Source: Elusimicrobia bacterium RIFOXYA2_FULL_47_53
Lineage (GTDB): Bacteria; Elusimicrobiota; Endomicrobiia; Endomicrobiales; XYA2-FULL-47-53
Direction of reading: 5' to 3'
Assembly: GCA_001800315.1 (NCBI GenBank)
Contig: MGVE01000006.1
Location: 62,001 to 126,000, forward strand
Length of the DNA stretch: 64,000 bases
Shown: in pieces, positions 34,801-49,800 of the stretch
Numbering within the stretch: position 1 is the first letter of the stretch
Layout: every line of letters begins with the position of its first letter
Translations under genes and position numbers: made by a program
Notes under the pieces: generated by a model
Database searches by the model: none
Seen by the model: the letters and a program-made list of their open reading frames with translations, nothing else
Told to the model about the DNA's origin: nothing

Positions 34801-37800
34801 GGTGTTAAGGCCGCCAGCGGCATGGGCGAGTCTGTCGGGTTTATCGGGGTCCAGCTTATGCCGTCTTTTGAAGCCGAGGCGTTAGGCAAAACAGGAGGCG
34901 AGACGGCTCTTAAAGATATGATAGTCGTTGACGATACGGGCGAAATATTGCCGTAAAAATCGTTGACCTGAATTTTTATAACCGTCGTTGTGCTCTGGCC
35001 CGTCTCAAAATCAGGGTAGAACTGCAGAGTTGTGCCGGCGACAAGCCTTCTGGCGGGGGTCGCGAAAACAAGCTTGTAAGGCGTTCCGCCCACAACCGTA
35101 TAAGTCTGAACGGCCACGGCCCAGCCGCGAGGCAGGAAGGGGTCTTCGTCGGCGCTCACGGTATAATTTCCGACGAGGGTATCTATCATGTAGAAGGAAG
35201 TTGTATGAGAGTTCACGGGGATTGCCACTGTGCCGGTAGTCGCCGCGACATAGCCTTCTGACCAGAACTGCTTTTGTCCTGAGGAATTAGAAGTCAGCGC
35301 GAAGCGGACGCCGATGCCTCCGGGGTCTGACTGAATGAGCTTGACCGGCGAAGGGTTAGAATACTGGTCCTGGGTCTGTATAAGCAGAGCCTGAGATGTC
35401 GCGCCGGCCGTCAGCGTCTGGTTTGCTGAAACTATGGCTGTCCTTGATATGGCGTCGGGCAGAATATTCACGAACTGCTGGCCCATGGTCCAGCCCTGGT
35501 TGGGGGTTTCCTTGGCCTGGATTATGGGTTTTGTTCCGGCAGGCGTATAGTTGTCGCTCGCGCGGGTGTCTTTATAATAAACCCTGGTCTGATAGGTGTT
35601 GGTGGCTATCTCAATGCTTGTCGTGGCAACAAACGGAGTACTTGAAAGAGAGAAGGCGTAGAAATCGTTTGTGGGCGACGGCAGCCTGTCTGAAGTCAGG
35701 TTGACAAAAATGGAAGTCGTGGTTGAAATCGTCGGGTTGGCGAAAGTGTCCTGCGGCTGAACCGCGAAGTCGCGCACAATGCCGTTGTCGTCCACAAGCC
35801 GGTTGGCAAACAGCGTTCTCTGGGAGTTCGCGAAAGCCAGCTTGATGGTTGATGCCGGAGCAATAACTATGTTCGCGGTGCCCGGCACATTATAGGCGTT
35901 TGCCGTCAGAGTCCACTGGCCGGTTCTGCCGCTCTCGCCTGAAGGAAGCGAAGACATCTCGTCGTAGTAGTAGAACTGCGCTTCCGAGGCTCCGTCGGCT
36001 ATTATTATGCTTGTGACGGCATTTTCCGCTCCGGAAGGCCACCTGAACTGCTTGTTGGCTCCAAGGGAATTAGAGGTCAGGAAAATAGTGCCGGCTCCCT
36101 GTTTTGTGAGGTTTCCGAATACATCGTAGCGGTGAACGGTTATTCCGGCGCTTTCTTCGCCCGCCGTCAGCGATGAAGGAACTCCCGAGAAACCAAGCTC
36201 GTAGGGGTCGCCGCCCGTGGTTATCAGGCGCCCTGAAATATTTTTGTATTCAGCGAGATAAGAGGAAATACTGCCCGGCGCCGTGAAGGTGCCGACCCAG
36301 ATTCTCGCGTAATCTCCCGCCAAGGTTGAGACATAGTAATAGAGCGGAGGGTTGAACCCTATCTGGCCGTTGGCGTCGGTTGTAGTGGAGGCCCAGACAT
36401 TACCGCCGCCGTCCTGCACGGTTCCCGTTGAACCGAAAACATCCAGGACATTTATATAGACCGTAAGCCCTGCCGAAGAAATCGCGTTGTTGTACGGGTC
36501 CACCAGCTGAGCAATTATCTGTTTGCGGCCGTAGTTGTCCAGATTGCCGGCCGGCACCTCAACATTGCCTACCGGCGTTCCGGTATCGCCGGCGTTTGTG
36601 GATATTACAACCTTAAAGAAGTTTCCGGGAGCCACCGTGATGTAGGGCCTGTTGGAATACAGAGACCTTTCGGTGGACAGGGTATTGTCCCAAAGGTCGT
36701 AGGCCTTAATCCAGCGCGATCCGGACTTGCGGATAGTCAGGCTGTTTGAGAATATATGAGTGCCGGCGTCGGCGGTAAGGAAATCATAGTCGGGCGGCAC
36801 ACTCGCGTTCTGCGGCGAAGCGTAACTCTCGGCCTCAAAGCGCACCGAGCGCGCCGCGCCGGCGTAGCTGTCCCAGTTGGCGCCTGTTGAAACGATGTTG
36901 TGGAACTGGTCGTCGGCGTTTAACCTGAAACTGAAAGCCGAGCCCGCCACGACGCTCGTTGGGTAATCGCTGAAGTGGAAATGATGCACGGCGTCGGGCC
37001 AGACTCTTACATCGGAAGATACTCCCGGCATAAAGAGAGGATCTGCGGCATCTATGTCGGAAGCCAGCGCCGTCCAGGTTGAAGAAGCGTATTTAGGCGC
37101 GAGGCTGAATGAATTTGATCCGCTGATAAGCGCCTTTGAAGGAGGATCGGTGTCAACATGGTCCCAGGTCGTCACTCCAACCGTGGGCATATCAACTCCG
37201 GAGTATATCCTGTTGTAGAACATATCAGTCAGGTTTACCGTGACCGTAAGGTTCTGGCCAGCTATTCTGGACTGTGCCGAGCCGTACTTGCCGGCCGATG
37301 AACCGGGCAGAGGCGTTTCGCCCGGAAGAATAACCTGGAGCCTCGCGGCGCTTGAATTTAGAACCGTAAACTGAGCCGAAGAATCGGGCAGATAGACGGA
37401 GTTTATGTCAACCGCGGTGGCTATGTGCGTCGTGGCGGCAGTCTTAAGCGAGAGCTGGTAAACATTGGAGCCCGAGGTCAGCGCCGCTGTGTCGGGTTCA
37501 ATATCAAAACTGTCCGAGGTATTGACATGCACCTGAGGCGAAACCGTGGTATTCACATTGTAGAAGGTATCCACCACATTGACAGTCACATTGAAAGCGA
37601 CGCCGGCGGTAACCGCGTCCGGGCTTCCCGTTTTGCCGGTCGCTGTTCCGGGCACGGCCGTGGTGCCGGGCAGAAGGATCTGCAGGCGCACCGGCGAATC
37701 CGGTATACAGGTGAAGACCTCGGAATCAAAAGCGGTGTAGAGCGGCGCGTTTCCGTCAACATCGGAAACTCTTATGTAATGGAATGTGGTTGCCCTGCGC

Positions 37801-40800
37801 AGAGTAAAGGCAAAGAGAGCCGTGCCGCTGGGCAGGTCAACAGAAGACGAAGAAGGTTCGGTGTCGTAGGGGTCAACCGGGCTCTGCGCTCCTATCCATA
37901 TCGGAGTATTGGGGACCGGGTTCCAGTATGCGTCGCATATGGCGGCCCTGACATCAAACGAAGCTCCGGCGGTCTGCACATCCGGGGTTCCCGACCTGCC
38001 GGTCGGCGTTCCGCCCATGTAGTCTTCACCTTCAAGAACGGCTATAAGTTTAGTCGGAACTCCGGGATCAACCGTAATGCCCTGGGATTCGTGCTCAAGC
38101 AGAGCGCCCGAAACATCTTCCACATAAACTCTGTAAGTAACGCTTCCGGTGGAGGCTGTCACCATCGTTATATCCACGGTGCCGGAAGAGAATATCTGGC
38201 CCGTCCATGAGGGATTAACATCGTTGGGGTCTTCGGTCCAGAGATTTATTATGGGAGCCGATGAAGCCATATTCCAGTAATCGTCGCAGACCGTCACGGT
38301 CGCCGTGAAAGACTGGCCCGCCTGCACATGGGCCGGCAGCGAACCGTCGCGCCCTGTCGTTGAACCCGGCACCCTGTTTTCGCCCGGAACTATTACCTGG
38401 AGTTTCTTGGGCAGGCCCGGGTTGACATTAAACGAAGAGGATTCATGGCTTGCCAAAACCGGCTCCGCGGCCGCGTTGTCCGCGGCGGTAACCGTTGTCG
38501 GCTCGGCGGTCTGAACTTTGCATACGGCCGTAAGCTGTCCGGAAGCCATCACTTTGTTGCCGGGATCGGTATCGTTAAGGTCGGAAGTGGCAACAGTTAT
38601 CGGGTTCTGGCTGACGGTGCTTACTAAATTGAAATAGTTATCAACCGCGCAAACCGTGACCGTGAAGTTTTCTCCCGCCGTCTGAACTGAGGGCGTTCCG
38701 CTCCTGCCGAGAGTTCCCGTGTTCTTTCCGTTAGCCTGCGTTTCGCCGGGCAGAACCACAAGCAGTTGAGTAGGCGCGTTGGGGTTTACGGCTATCGACG
38801 ATGAAACACCCTGCGTATAACCTCCGGCTGAAGCCGTTATGGTTTGAGTTGAGGCCGTGACAAACACGGCGCTGAAAGTTCTTGTTCCGTTTGAAAGCGT
38901 CTGGGCCGTCGGAGTTGACCAGTAGAGGTCGGTGGAGCCGAGGCTGGCCTGAGGCATGGTGCCTGTCATGACCTTGTTCCAGTAATTATCGCAGAGGTTT
39001 ACCGTAAGCGTAAATGGGTTGCCGGCGGTCTGGTGCTTTACCGTTCCGGTTTTGCCCGAAGCCGTTCCGGGATCGGCCGTCTCGTCGGGAACAAGCACCT
39101 GAAGCCTGGTCGGCGTATTGGGCCTTATATAGACGGGGGATGAAACGCAGACAGACATCGGTTCGGCTCCATCGGTGTCCGTCGCGGTTATCGTCCAGGT
39201 AGAAGCCGTGACCATGGTAACTGAGAAGGTCTGCATTCCGCCGACCAGCGAAGAAATTCCGGGGTTGGAATCGTTGGGGTCCTGGGTTGTTATGCTGACC
39301 TGGGATATCTCAGATACTGCCGTGTTCCAGTAGGGGTCTACTCCGCGGGCAGTAACTACGAAAGCCGCACCGGCCGTCTGAGGGACAGGGCTTCCCGACT
39401 TTCCGCCGCCGATAGTATAGGGGGCCCTGCCGGGGTTATAGGTTTCTCCTGGCAGCAGCACCATCATCTTAACCGCGTCGGAAGAAGTCAGAGTGAATAT
39501 TTCGCTTGTATAGCTCTGCAGATTTGGAATGCCGCCGTTTTTAACGGGTATGCCTATTCCGTTGGCGACTATCGTATGGGTTGAAGCGGTGTAAAGCGTA
39601 TTGGTAAATACCGCCTGGCCGTTGGAGTCAAGGCCCAGCTGTTGATAATTCAGCGGCAGGTCGTCGTAAATATCGGTTGTGACAAGCTCGGCAACGGAAG
39701 TCTCGCCGGGGACATAGTTCCAGTAGGCATCGCAGGCGTAAACCCTGGTGTTGAAGGCAAGCCCGGCAGTCATGGTGTCAGGCGAATCGGCCTTGCCCGT
39801 CGGCGTACCCGGCATGTAAGTTTCTCCCGGGACAAGGGCAAGCAGTTTAACCGGGCTTCCGGCGCTGACAAAAACAGGCGTGGATATCGCCGGCACATGA
39901 TAGGGCACCTGTCCGTCGGTATCGGAAGCGCTTATCACCGAGAACATGTTCGCGGTCACAAGGTTAAAGCTGAATACCTTTGAGCCGCTTACAAGCAGGT
40001 CGGGCGTAGGCTCCGTGTCGCTCGGGTCGCTGGACTCAAGCGTGACTTCAGGCGTGGATGTTGTAATGTTGTACCACTGGTCAACGGCTCTTACGGTTAT
40101 GTCAAAGGCGACTCCGGCGAAAACCTGGTCCGGGTTGCCGGATTTGCCTTTTGGATCAACATTGAATTTGCCGTTTACGGCGCTTTCACCGGGCACAATA
40201 ATCTGCAGTGCGTAGGGGCTGTTGGCCACGACATTTATGCTTCCCGTGTAGTCGCCGAGATAACCCGCGGCCGTTGCCGAAGCAACACTCACCTTGGCTG
40301 TCGCAAAAGTCAGCTGGAATGTGGTGGTGCCGTTGACAAGAGTTTTTGTGCCGGGCTCAATGTCATAGAGATCGTTTGTAAATACACCCGCGTCGGGCGT
40401 TGCCGTTGTCGGGTTGAAATAATTATCGCAGGCATTGACCGTGACGGTGAACGCGGAGCCCGCGGTGCGCTGTGAGGGCGTGCCCGAGCGGCCGCGCGTT
40501 GAGATGTTTCCGGCCTGCATATTTTCACCGGGTGCCAGGATCTGCATCTTTGTGAACGCGTTGGGGCTCATGTATATTCCGGACGAAGTGTTGGAACTTA
40601 TGCCCGCGCCCGAATATATGGCTCCGATGGTCTGAGTGGAGTAGGTGACCATGGTAATATTGAATGTCTGCTCGCCGAAATTAAGCGCTTTTGCCGTGGG
40701 ATGGATGTCGTAGGGGTCTGTCGTGACAATGCTAACCGAGTTGCCCTCATCCGAGCGCGGATTGTAGTATTTATCGGTGGCGCGAACGGTTATGGTAAAG

Positions 40801-43800
40801 GTCTGGCCCGCGGTCTGGCTCGCGACCGTGCCGTACCTGCCGCCGGTGCCGTCGTAAGGCGGCCGGCCCGGCACATACGACTCGCCGGGCACTATCACCG
40901 AGAGGCGGGAAGCCGTGTCAACCGCTATGGTGAAACTTGTAGAGGTTCCGGTTGAATAAACGAAATCAACATCGTAAGCAAATACTATCTGGCTCGTGCT
41001 TGCCGTGGGCAGTGTTATGGGGTAAGCGCGGGTTCCGTTGACGAGAGTCAGGGTGTCGGGCTCTACATCAAAATTATCGCTGGACCTGACGCTTACAAGC
41101 GGATTGGCCGAAGTATTAGTATTCCATAAAATATCGGTGCAGTTAACCTGCACATAGAACTGCTGGCCCGCGGTTATGGTGTCCGGCGTGCCGGTTTTGC
41201 CGGCGGCGGTATTGGGGTTTGCCGTTTCGCCTGGCAGCAGGACCTGCAGCTTGGTCGGGTTGCCGGGCGAAACATAAATATAGTCTGAGTTGGCCTGGCC
41301 GTAATAAGGGTTGGAGCCGTCGTTGTCTCTGGCGTTTAAGTAATGGTTCGTATTGGCTGTTACGAGGTTAAGCATAAATACCGTGCTGCCGTTTACAAGC
41401 GGCTGGTTTAACGGGTCCCAGCCGAGGCCCGTTTCGGCGCCCACTCCGTCGTTAGGATCGCTTGAGACAAGTTCAACCACGGGGTTGGCCTCGGGAACGA
41501 TATTGTTAAACGAATCAACGCAGTGCACGGTAGCGGCAAACCAGACTCCCGCGGTAGAACCCGCGACTGAGAAGGCCGTATTCTTGCCCGTCGGAGAACC
41601 GGGGGCGTGGACCTGGTTGGGTACCATCACAAGCAGTTTGGAACCGCTTACTTCCGAGCGGACGCTGAAGGTGCTCTGTTCCGCGATATATGAAGGTGTC
41701 GCCGAATTTTCAAAAGCCAGTATGGTCGTGGAGCTTATGGAAGTGTTCTGATTAATGGTCGCCCGGCGCAGATTAACCGGATAAGTCTTGCTACCGTTGA
41801 CCAGGCTCACCGAAATAGGATCGTTGTCGTAAGGATCGGAAGTGACTATTTTGACAAGCGGATGCTCGTTGGAGCTTATATTCCAGTAGCGGTCGCAGGC
41901 GTTTACGGTCGCGTAATAGGTGACTCCCGCGACAAGCGTTGACGGAGCGGAGAGCCTGCCGCCCCCTCCCGTGTAGCCGCCGGAATAATAGGGCGGCCTT
42001 CCGGGCTTATGGGTTTCGCCGGGCAGCAGCAGCTGCAGGTAGCGCGCGTTGGCCGCGTCGGGCTGAACCTGGACCTGGGCGCTTCCCGCCGTCAGGAAAG
42101 CCGTGCCGGGGGTAACATCCGAAGCGGTAATCGTCGTCGTGCTGTTGGACGCGGTCATGGGGCCGGCATTTCCGACGATAAGTGTTGAGTCAAATACGGC
42201 GTAACCGTTTACAAGCTCCTGAGTAGAAGGAACCGGCGCGTAAGAATCGTCGTACGAAATACTGACTGTCTGCGTTGAATCAGCCTGGTTCCAGCGCGAG
42301 TCAGTGGAATAGACTTTAACCGCGAACACGGCGCCGGCCGTCTGAACCGCCGCGGTTCCGGTTTTGCCTGTTGAGGAACCGGGCAGGAGCGATTCGCCGG
42401 GAAGAAGAACCAGCAGTTTTGTCGCCGGCGCGGGAGTAACCCTTATATTAGGAGTATTTGACGAAATCAGGAATTCGTTTGAAGCGCCCGGGGCCGTGGA
42501 AACCGTTATCTGCCAGCCGGAAGTGGTGGCTGTCGGCAGCGAGGTCCAGATGGCGGCCTGGCCGAAAGATGTGCCGGCGTTTGCCGGAGGAGTATAGAAA
42601 CTGTCGTTTGCGGTCAGCTTGACAGTAGTGTTAGTGTTGGTGTTTAAGTTCCAGTATTTGTCAACTATCCTGACCGTCACCTGATAGGAGGTGTCGGCCA
42701 GCCATTGAGAAGGCGAGCCGCTCTTGCCCCTTGAGGAACCGTCCTCGGCGCTTTCTCCCGGGGCGAGTATCTGGAGTTTAACCGCGTCTCCGAATGTTGA
42801 GTTAATGTACGGGCTTCTATATGAGGTAAGAGTGCTCGCGGTTTCGGATCCGCCTCCGGTGGAAACGGTTATCCTGTAAGAATCGCCGACACCCCTGTGG
42901 AATTCAACATTGCTGAATATTACGACACCGCTTGTAGTGGTGGCGCTGTCGGGGTGAATATCAAACGGATCCTCCGTTGAAAGCGCTATCATTGAGTTGG
43001 ACGACGCGACCAGGTTCCAGCGGTCGTCGGTGATAAGCACCGTAACGCCGAAAGGCACGCCTGCCGTCTGGTTAATAACGCTGCCCGATTTTCCTGTTGA
43101 GGAACCGGGGTTATGCGTCTCGTTTGGAACAAGGCACAGAAGCCTCGTCCCCGGCGAGGGATTGGTTATGATTTTCGGCGTCGTGTAACTTGAATAGGCG
43201 CCGGAGGCCGTTATAGACCAGCCGGCCGTTGTCGCCGTGACAAGCGTCGGCGAGAACTGGCGCTTGCCGTTTACAAGAGGCGCCGCCGTGGGATCGGAAT
43301 CGTTGGTGTCCTGGGTTGTCACCGTCGTGTTAGGCGTAACATCGCAGACATTCCACCAGTCGTCGCAGGCCCTGACCTCAATATTAAAGTTTACTCCCGC
43401 AGACTGAGAATTAACGACCGACGAATCCGACTTGCCAGCCTGGCCCGTGAGTTTTCCAGGAGCCGCCGTTTCGCCGGGGAGTATTACCTGATATTTTTTG
43501 ACTGTATTAGGCCCAACGGTAATATTGGGGCTGACATCCTGCGTATAAAGCGGGTTGCTGCCGTCCACATCGGCGGCCGTGACGGTCCACTGATTGAGGC
43601 TCAGCGGATCGCTGCCGGAAGTCACAAGCGCGACCTGGAATGTGGTCGTGCCGTTTACCAGCGGCCTTGACGAAGGATGAGTGTCATAGTTATCCGTCGT
43701 GGTAATTTCAATCCAGGGTTCGTTTAAGGCGACTCTGTTCCAGTAATTATCAACCAGGTTAACCGTCACCGCGAAGGAGCTTCCCGCGGTGCGCTGAGAC

Positions 43801-46800
43801 GGTGAATTAATTTTCCCGAACGGCGCGGCGTTTACGCCGTTGTCGTATTTTCCCTGAACCGCGGTCTCGCCGGGCACTATCACCTGAAGTTTCTGGGCGC
43901 TGTTGGCCTCCACCGTAAGGTTAGGGCTTGAAATATTTGACGAAAGATAAGCGCTGTCGGTGTCAACGGCAGTTAGTGTGTGCGCGTTGCCGGCGGATAC
44001 CAGGGTGACATCAAAGGTCACGCTTCCGGACACAAGAGCCGCCGTGTCGGGATGGATGTCCCAGTTGTCCGATGTGTCCACCCTGACAAGAGAGATATCG
44101 GCCGACTGTTTATTCCAGTTGGCGTCTGTGGCGTTAACCGTCACGGTGAAAGCGACACCCGCAGTCTGGTTTATCAGGGTCCCCGTCTTGCCGCTGCCGG
44201 AACCCGGCACTGCCGTCTGGTTGGGAAGCAGTACCTGCAGTTTCGCCGCCGCGCCAGCGACAACATCTAACTCGTCGGAAGTATTTAAAGCCATATAGGG
44301 AGCCGTCACATCGCCGGCTACCATGTAATGTCCGGTGGCGGCCGTCACAAGCGTCAGCCAGAAATGAGTCGTGCCCGCGGACAGCTGCCTTGTGGAAGCG
44401 TGAATATCATAAAGGTCGCTTGTACCCACGCAAACCGACGAGACATCCGCGGGCTGGAAGTTAAACCAGTTATCGCAGGCGTTGACCGTTACCTTGAAGG
44501 CCGTGCCGGCCGTCTGGTTGTCGGGCGTTCCGCTTCTGCCGGGCTGGGCGCTCTGGTAGGTTCCCCACTCCTGGCTCTGGCCGGGAAGAAGGACCAAAAG
44601 TTTTGTGGCGGTGTTGGGCGCGACGGTTATCAGCGGCGATGAATACCCGAGATAACCGGAAGCCGCGGCGTCAATCGTCCAGCCGGTATCGTTTCTTGTT
44701 ATAAGCGTAACCAGATAAGTCGTGGAGCCGTTGGCAAGCGACTTGGCGCCCGGATGAGTATCGTTGGGATCGTCGGTCGTCAAATTCGTTGAGGGATTAA
44801 AGCTTGAATTTCTGTTCCACCAGTAGTCGCAGGCCTGAACCGTCACGATAAATCCCGCGCCGGCCGTCTGTCCTGTTACTGAACCGGTTTTTCCGCCGGT
44901 GTTGCCGGTATAGGGGCTCTTGCCGGGAGCGGCGCTTTCCGTCGGGAGCAGTACCTGGAGCCTGCGGCGCGTATCGGAAGTGTCGGGATTGGCGGCAACG
45001 GCCACATCGGCCGAGGTATAGCTTGCCATTGTGCCCTGAGTGTAGGCGGTAATATTCCAGCCGGAATTATTCCAGTTGTACGGATCGGTCGCTGAAACCA
45101 GGGTCACGGCGAAAACCGTAGCTCCGGAAATAAGCGTCTGCGTCGCGGGCGAAATATCGTAGCTGTCCGAGGTTTCAACCCAGACCGCGGTGACGCTTGA
45201 GGTTTTGTTCCACCAGCTGTCGCAGGCGTTAACAGTCACATTAAACGGAGCTCCGGCCGTCTGTCCCGAGGGAGAACCGTTTTTGCCGTTGGGCGAGACA
45301 TTGTATTTTCCGCCGACATTTGTTTCGCCGGGCAGCAGCACCTGCAGTTTAGCCGGCACATTGGGAGTCACCGTGACTCCGTAAACGGTGTAAGGAGTAA
45401 GCGGAGTGCCGTCCATGTCGGTAGCCGTAAGCGTATGCGTCGTTGCCGTTACAAGAGTAATGGGTATCTGCACCGTGCCGCCAATAAGGTTGGCAAGCGA
45501 AGGCGTTGAATAATATATATCGGTTGAGGTCAGCAATACCTGGGCCGCGGCGTCGGTGCGCCTGTTCCAGTAAGCGTCGCAGCCGTTCACGGTCACGGTG
45601 AACTGCTGGCCCGCGGTGCGCATGGTGGTAAGGCCTGTCTTGCCTCTCGCGGAACCGGGAAGCACCGTCTCTCCGGGCATAATGACAAGCAGTTTAGTGG
45701 CGGAAGCCGCCGTCGCTGTGGCAATTGAAGTGGCATACGGCTGATAATTTATGTTGACACCGTCAATGTCCGTCGCCGTCACCGTGAAGGTACCGGCTGT
45801 CACGACGGTCAGGCTGAATGTGTTTGATCCGTTAGAAAGCGAGTTGTCGGAGACGGCCGGCGCGTTGACATCCGAAAGCGAAATGCTCACCAGCGGGTTG
45901 CCTTCCACGGGCGATATATTAAATTTCGCGTCGTCAATCCTGTTCCAGTAATGGTCGCAGGCGTTAACAGTTATCGTGAAGGCCGCTCCCGCTGTCTGCA
46001 GGGCGAAGCCGCCGGTTTTACCGCCTGAAATATCGGTATAGGGCGGACGGCCCTCGGAAGCCGTTTCATTGGGAAGCAGTACCTGAAGTTTTCTCGGTTT
46101 GCCTCCGGGGAAATCATCGGCGGCCGGCACAACGCTTATAGGCAGAGACTGGGCCGTGTTGTAAACCGAACCCTGATCGGTAGCGGTAATTGTCCAGCCT
46201 ATCGTGGTAGCCGTGATAAGGGTCCATGAAGGCGTTACGGAATAGCTGTTGCCGCTGTTTAAGGTCTGGTCAGCCGTGTTAAAGGGATCGTCGTTGGCAT
46301 CGGTGGCCGCCAGAAGTATTGAGACATCGGAACTCGGGTTTGAGGTATTGTGATATTTATCGGTCACCTTAACCGTTACGGTAAAGGCCGTGCCGGCGGT
46401 CTGGACATCCGGCTGGCCCGATTTTCCTCCGGTGGAATCGTCATAAGGAGGTTTGCCTGGAACGGCGCTTTCGCCGTCCACAAGCAGCTGCAGCCTCCAG
46501 GCGCTGTCGGGCATCATCTGAATGCTCTCGCCCTGCTGAGCAATGAGGTTGCCGGTAAATTTCTCGGCCCTGACATAGCGGTAAAGGTTTCCGGCGCTCG
46601 CGCCCGTGTAGAAAACCACGGTGTGAGTAGAGCTTGTGACAAGAGTTCCCGTGGAAGGAGTCGCCAGAGCGTAAGGGTCTTCCACACCCGTTGATATCAG
46701 AGGCAGGACCTTGACGATCACATTGGTTGAAGAAATATTCCAGTAGGAGTCGCAGGCGTTGACGGTAACCGTAAAGGGCGTGCCGGCAGTCTTAGGTGTC

Positions 46801-49800
46801 ACGCTTCCTGTTTTTCCGAACGGAGAACTGCCGGCGTTATTGGCGCCAGACCACCTGCCGGCCTGGTTTGTCTGCGAAGGAGTCAGCACCTGAAGAGAGG
46901 TCGCCGCGGCCGGCACCACAGTAAAGTTGGGCGTAGTCGTTGAAGTGTATATGGGCGAGGCGTTATCCACATCGTCAACCCTTAACTGCTGAACTACGGC
47001 CTTAAAGGGCTTGTAGGCGTTGGCATCGGTGAACAGGAACTGGCCCTCGGTCATGTTGGCGCTGGAAGGCACTATGGCGTAAATATCGCTTAAGGCCACT
47101 AACTCAACTCCCGCTGAAATTCCGGAGAGCCTGTTCCACTGGTTGTCGGTTGCGTTGACGGTAACGGTAAGATTACTGCCCGCGGTTATGGGACTGGGCG
47201 TTCCGGTTTTTCCGTTGGCGTGGCCCGGAGCCGCCGTCTCACCCGGCAGTATTACCTGAAGCCTGTTCTGTGTTGTATTGGGATTGACGGGTATTCCGGT
47301 TATGGTCTGAGACGACCAGCCGAGCTCTTCGTCCGAGTAAACGGTAAGGTCATGGGTAACCGCGTTAATATCATTGTTGTCCGAGCGCGCTTTTCTGAGC
47401 GTCACCGATACGGTTCTCTGTCCGCCGGAGAGGTTTCCTCCGGGAACCGAGGGCTGTATATATGGATCGGTTGAGAGAATCTTGACGCTCGCCGCGCCCG
47501 TGGAATTATGGTTCCAGAAACTGTCAACGGAACGGAGCGTCACATTAAAGGCAGTGCCGGCGGTCTTGGCCGTAACGCTGCCGGATTTGCCTTCGGCAGT
47601 GCCGGGAGCCGCGGCCTCGTTTGCCACAAGGATCTGCAGTTTTGTTATCGGCGCCGGCGCTACGGGTATGCCGGTCACGGTATCGGGATCATAGGCGGTG
47701 GCGGGCGAAGAAGTGCCCAGGTCCGTCACAACAGCCTGCCTGCTCGCCGGGCCGTTGGTCTGGCCGGTGGAAACCCTGTAATTAACCGGGAAAAGCCTTG
47801 TGCCGTTTGAGAGCGTCGCGCTCTGCGGATTTTCTTCAATGGCGTAGGGAGACATATCCAGAGAAACTTCAGGCATAGTGGCGTTGGTGACAAGGTTGTA
47901 GAACCTGTCCACAAGGTTGACTGTAACCTGATAAGTTGTGCCCGCCGTGAGAGTCGCCAGAGAGCTGTCCTTGCCGTAGGGCGCGCCCAGGCCGTAATAG
48001 TTGCTCTCCGCCTCATCGGCTTTTCCGGGTTTGGCGGTTTCACCGGGCGCGAGAAGCTGAAGTTTTATGGTATCGGTTGAAGCCCTTAAGTAAACCGCGT
48101 TTGAAGTGCCCGACGATAATGCCGTGCCGGAATAGACTGAAGCCCAGACATATTGAGTGGCGGCGGTTATAAGCACCACATTGAAGGTTGTCGTTCCTCC
48201 GATCAGGGAGCGGGTTGAAGGTTCAACATCGTATTCATCCGAAGTGGCCACCTGTATGGCCGACACGATATTTGTTTTCAAGTTCCAGTAATAATCGCAG
48301 GCGTTGACGGTGACCGTAAAAGCCCGGCCGGCAACCTGCGATACAACCGTGGTCGTAGAACGGCCGCCGGTTTCGTCCGTGTAAGGAGGTTTGCCCCAGA
48401 CAGCCGTCTGGTTGGGAAGAATAACCTGCAGCTTGGGCGAGGCGTTGCTGGCTACAACCGTGATCGGGGCCGGAGTAGTATGCTGGCTCCAGGCCGTGGA
48501 ACCGGTATCGGCCACCGTTATATTCTGGCTGCCGCTCTGAACAAGCGTGACATCATAGGTAATGGTTCCGTTTACAAGCGCCTTGTCCTGCTGAGCGGGC
48601 GAATCGTAGGGATCCGAGGTTGTAAGGCGCGCCGTCGTGCTTGTAGAGGTATTTATATTCCAGTATTTATCGCAGGCGTCCGCCGTCACGGTAAACATGG
48701 AACCGGCCGTCTGGGTGACGGGAGAGCTGGTTATGCCGCCTATTATGCCGGGAGCCCTGTTGTTTCCGGGGACCAGCACTCTGAGTTTCTCGGGGGCCGC
48801 GGCTGAAATTATCAGCGGCGTCTGCCCCAGAATTGTATTGTTGTCTATATCGGTAGCGCGCAGGGTCCTCGCTCCGGCCTTTACGAGCTTAAGAGTCTCG
48901 GATGAAATAAGCGTGCTGAAAGTCTTCAGTCCCTGGTCTCCGGTTGTAAACGAGAAGTCTGCGGGAGCCCAGCCTTCCTCGGGCTGATAACTGCCTCCGG
49001 TGTAAATATACTCGGGGCCTCCCGGCGCGCTTATGGGGCCGTCAACGCTGAAACGGATCCTGCCCTGATAATTTCTTGCCCTGTCGCCGTTATTATCCTT
49101 CGCTTCCACCGACGCGCTTATCAGAGAACCGGCTACCGTGTCCGAGCTGTTGACCGTGACCACGAACTGCGAGGCCGGCAGTGTCACCGAGAACCTTATC
49201 CAGGGAGTCAGCGTATCGTCCTGGGTGTTGCCTGCCTTGTCGGTTACGCGGGCCTTGACTATGTACCAGCGGCCCGAATACCACTTGTCAGTCATGTCTT
49301 CGGAATACCACGACAGGCCGCCTGAAGCTGTGCGCCAGTTGAGAGTTCCGGTGTACTGGGTCCAGGTGGAACCGTTCCATATATAATCAAACCCGGAGTC
49401 CGGAGCTCCATTTTCGTAGGTAACCGTGTTTGACTCCATCAGCACGCAGTATTCCACCGCTCCCGCCGAAGGTATACCGCTGTAATTAAGCGAAGGGTGG
49501 CTGTCAAGCGCGGTGCCTTCAATGTATTTAATGTTCTGTATATACTGGTTTAAAAGAGGAGACACCACGGTACCGTCGGGCTTCCTCGCCTGGGTTATGG
49601 ATGATGTCGGCTTTGTGACATCATATATGAAGGTGTTAGACGAGACATTGGCCTCAAGGTTATTGATATTGTCGGTGCCTTTTACACGGACCCTGTAATA
49701 ATGGCCGTCGGTCCAGTTTAAGGTCGGTTCAATATAGTCCCACCTGACGGTGGTGTTGCCGGGCGAAGAGGTGGTAATGGTTATCCAGTATTCGTCTATG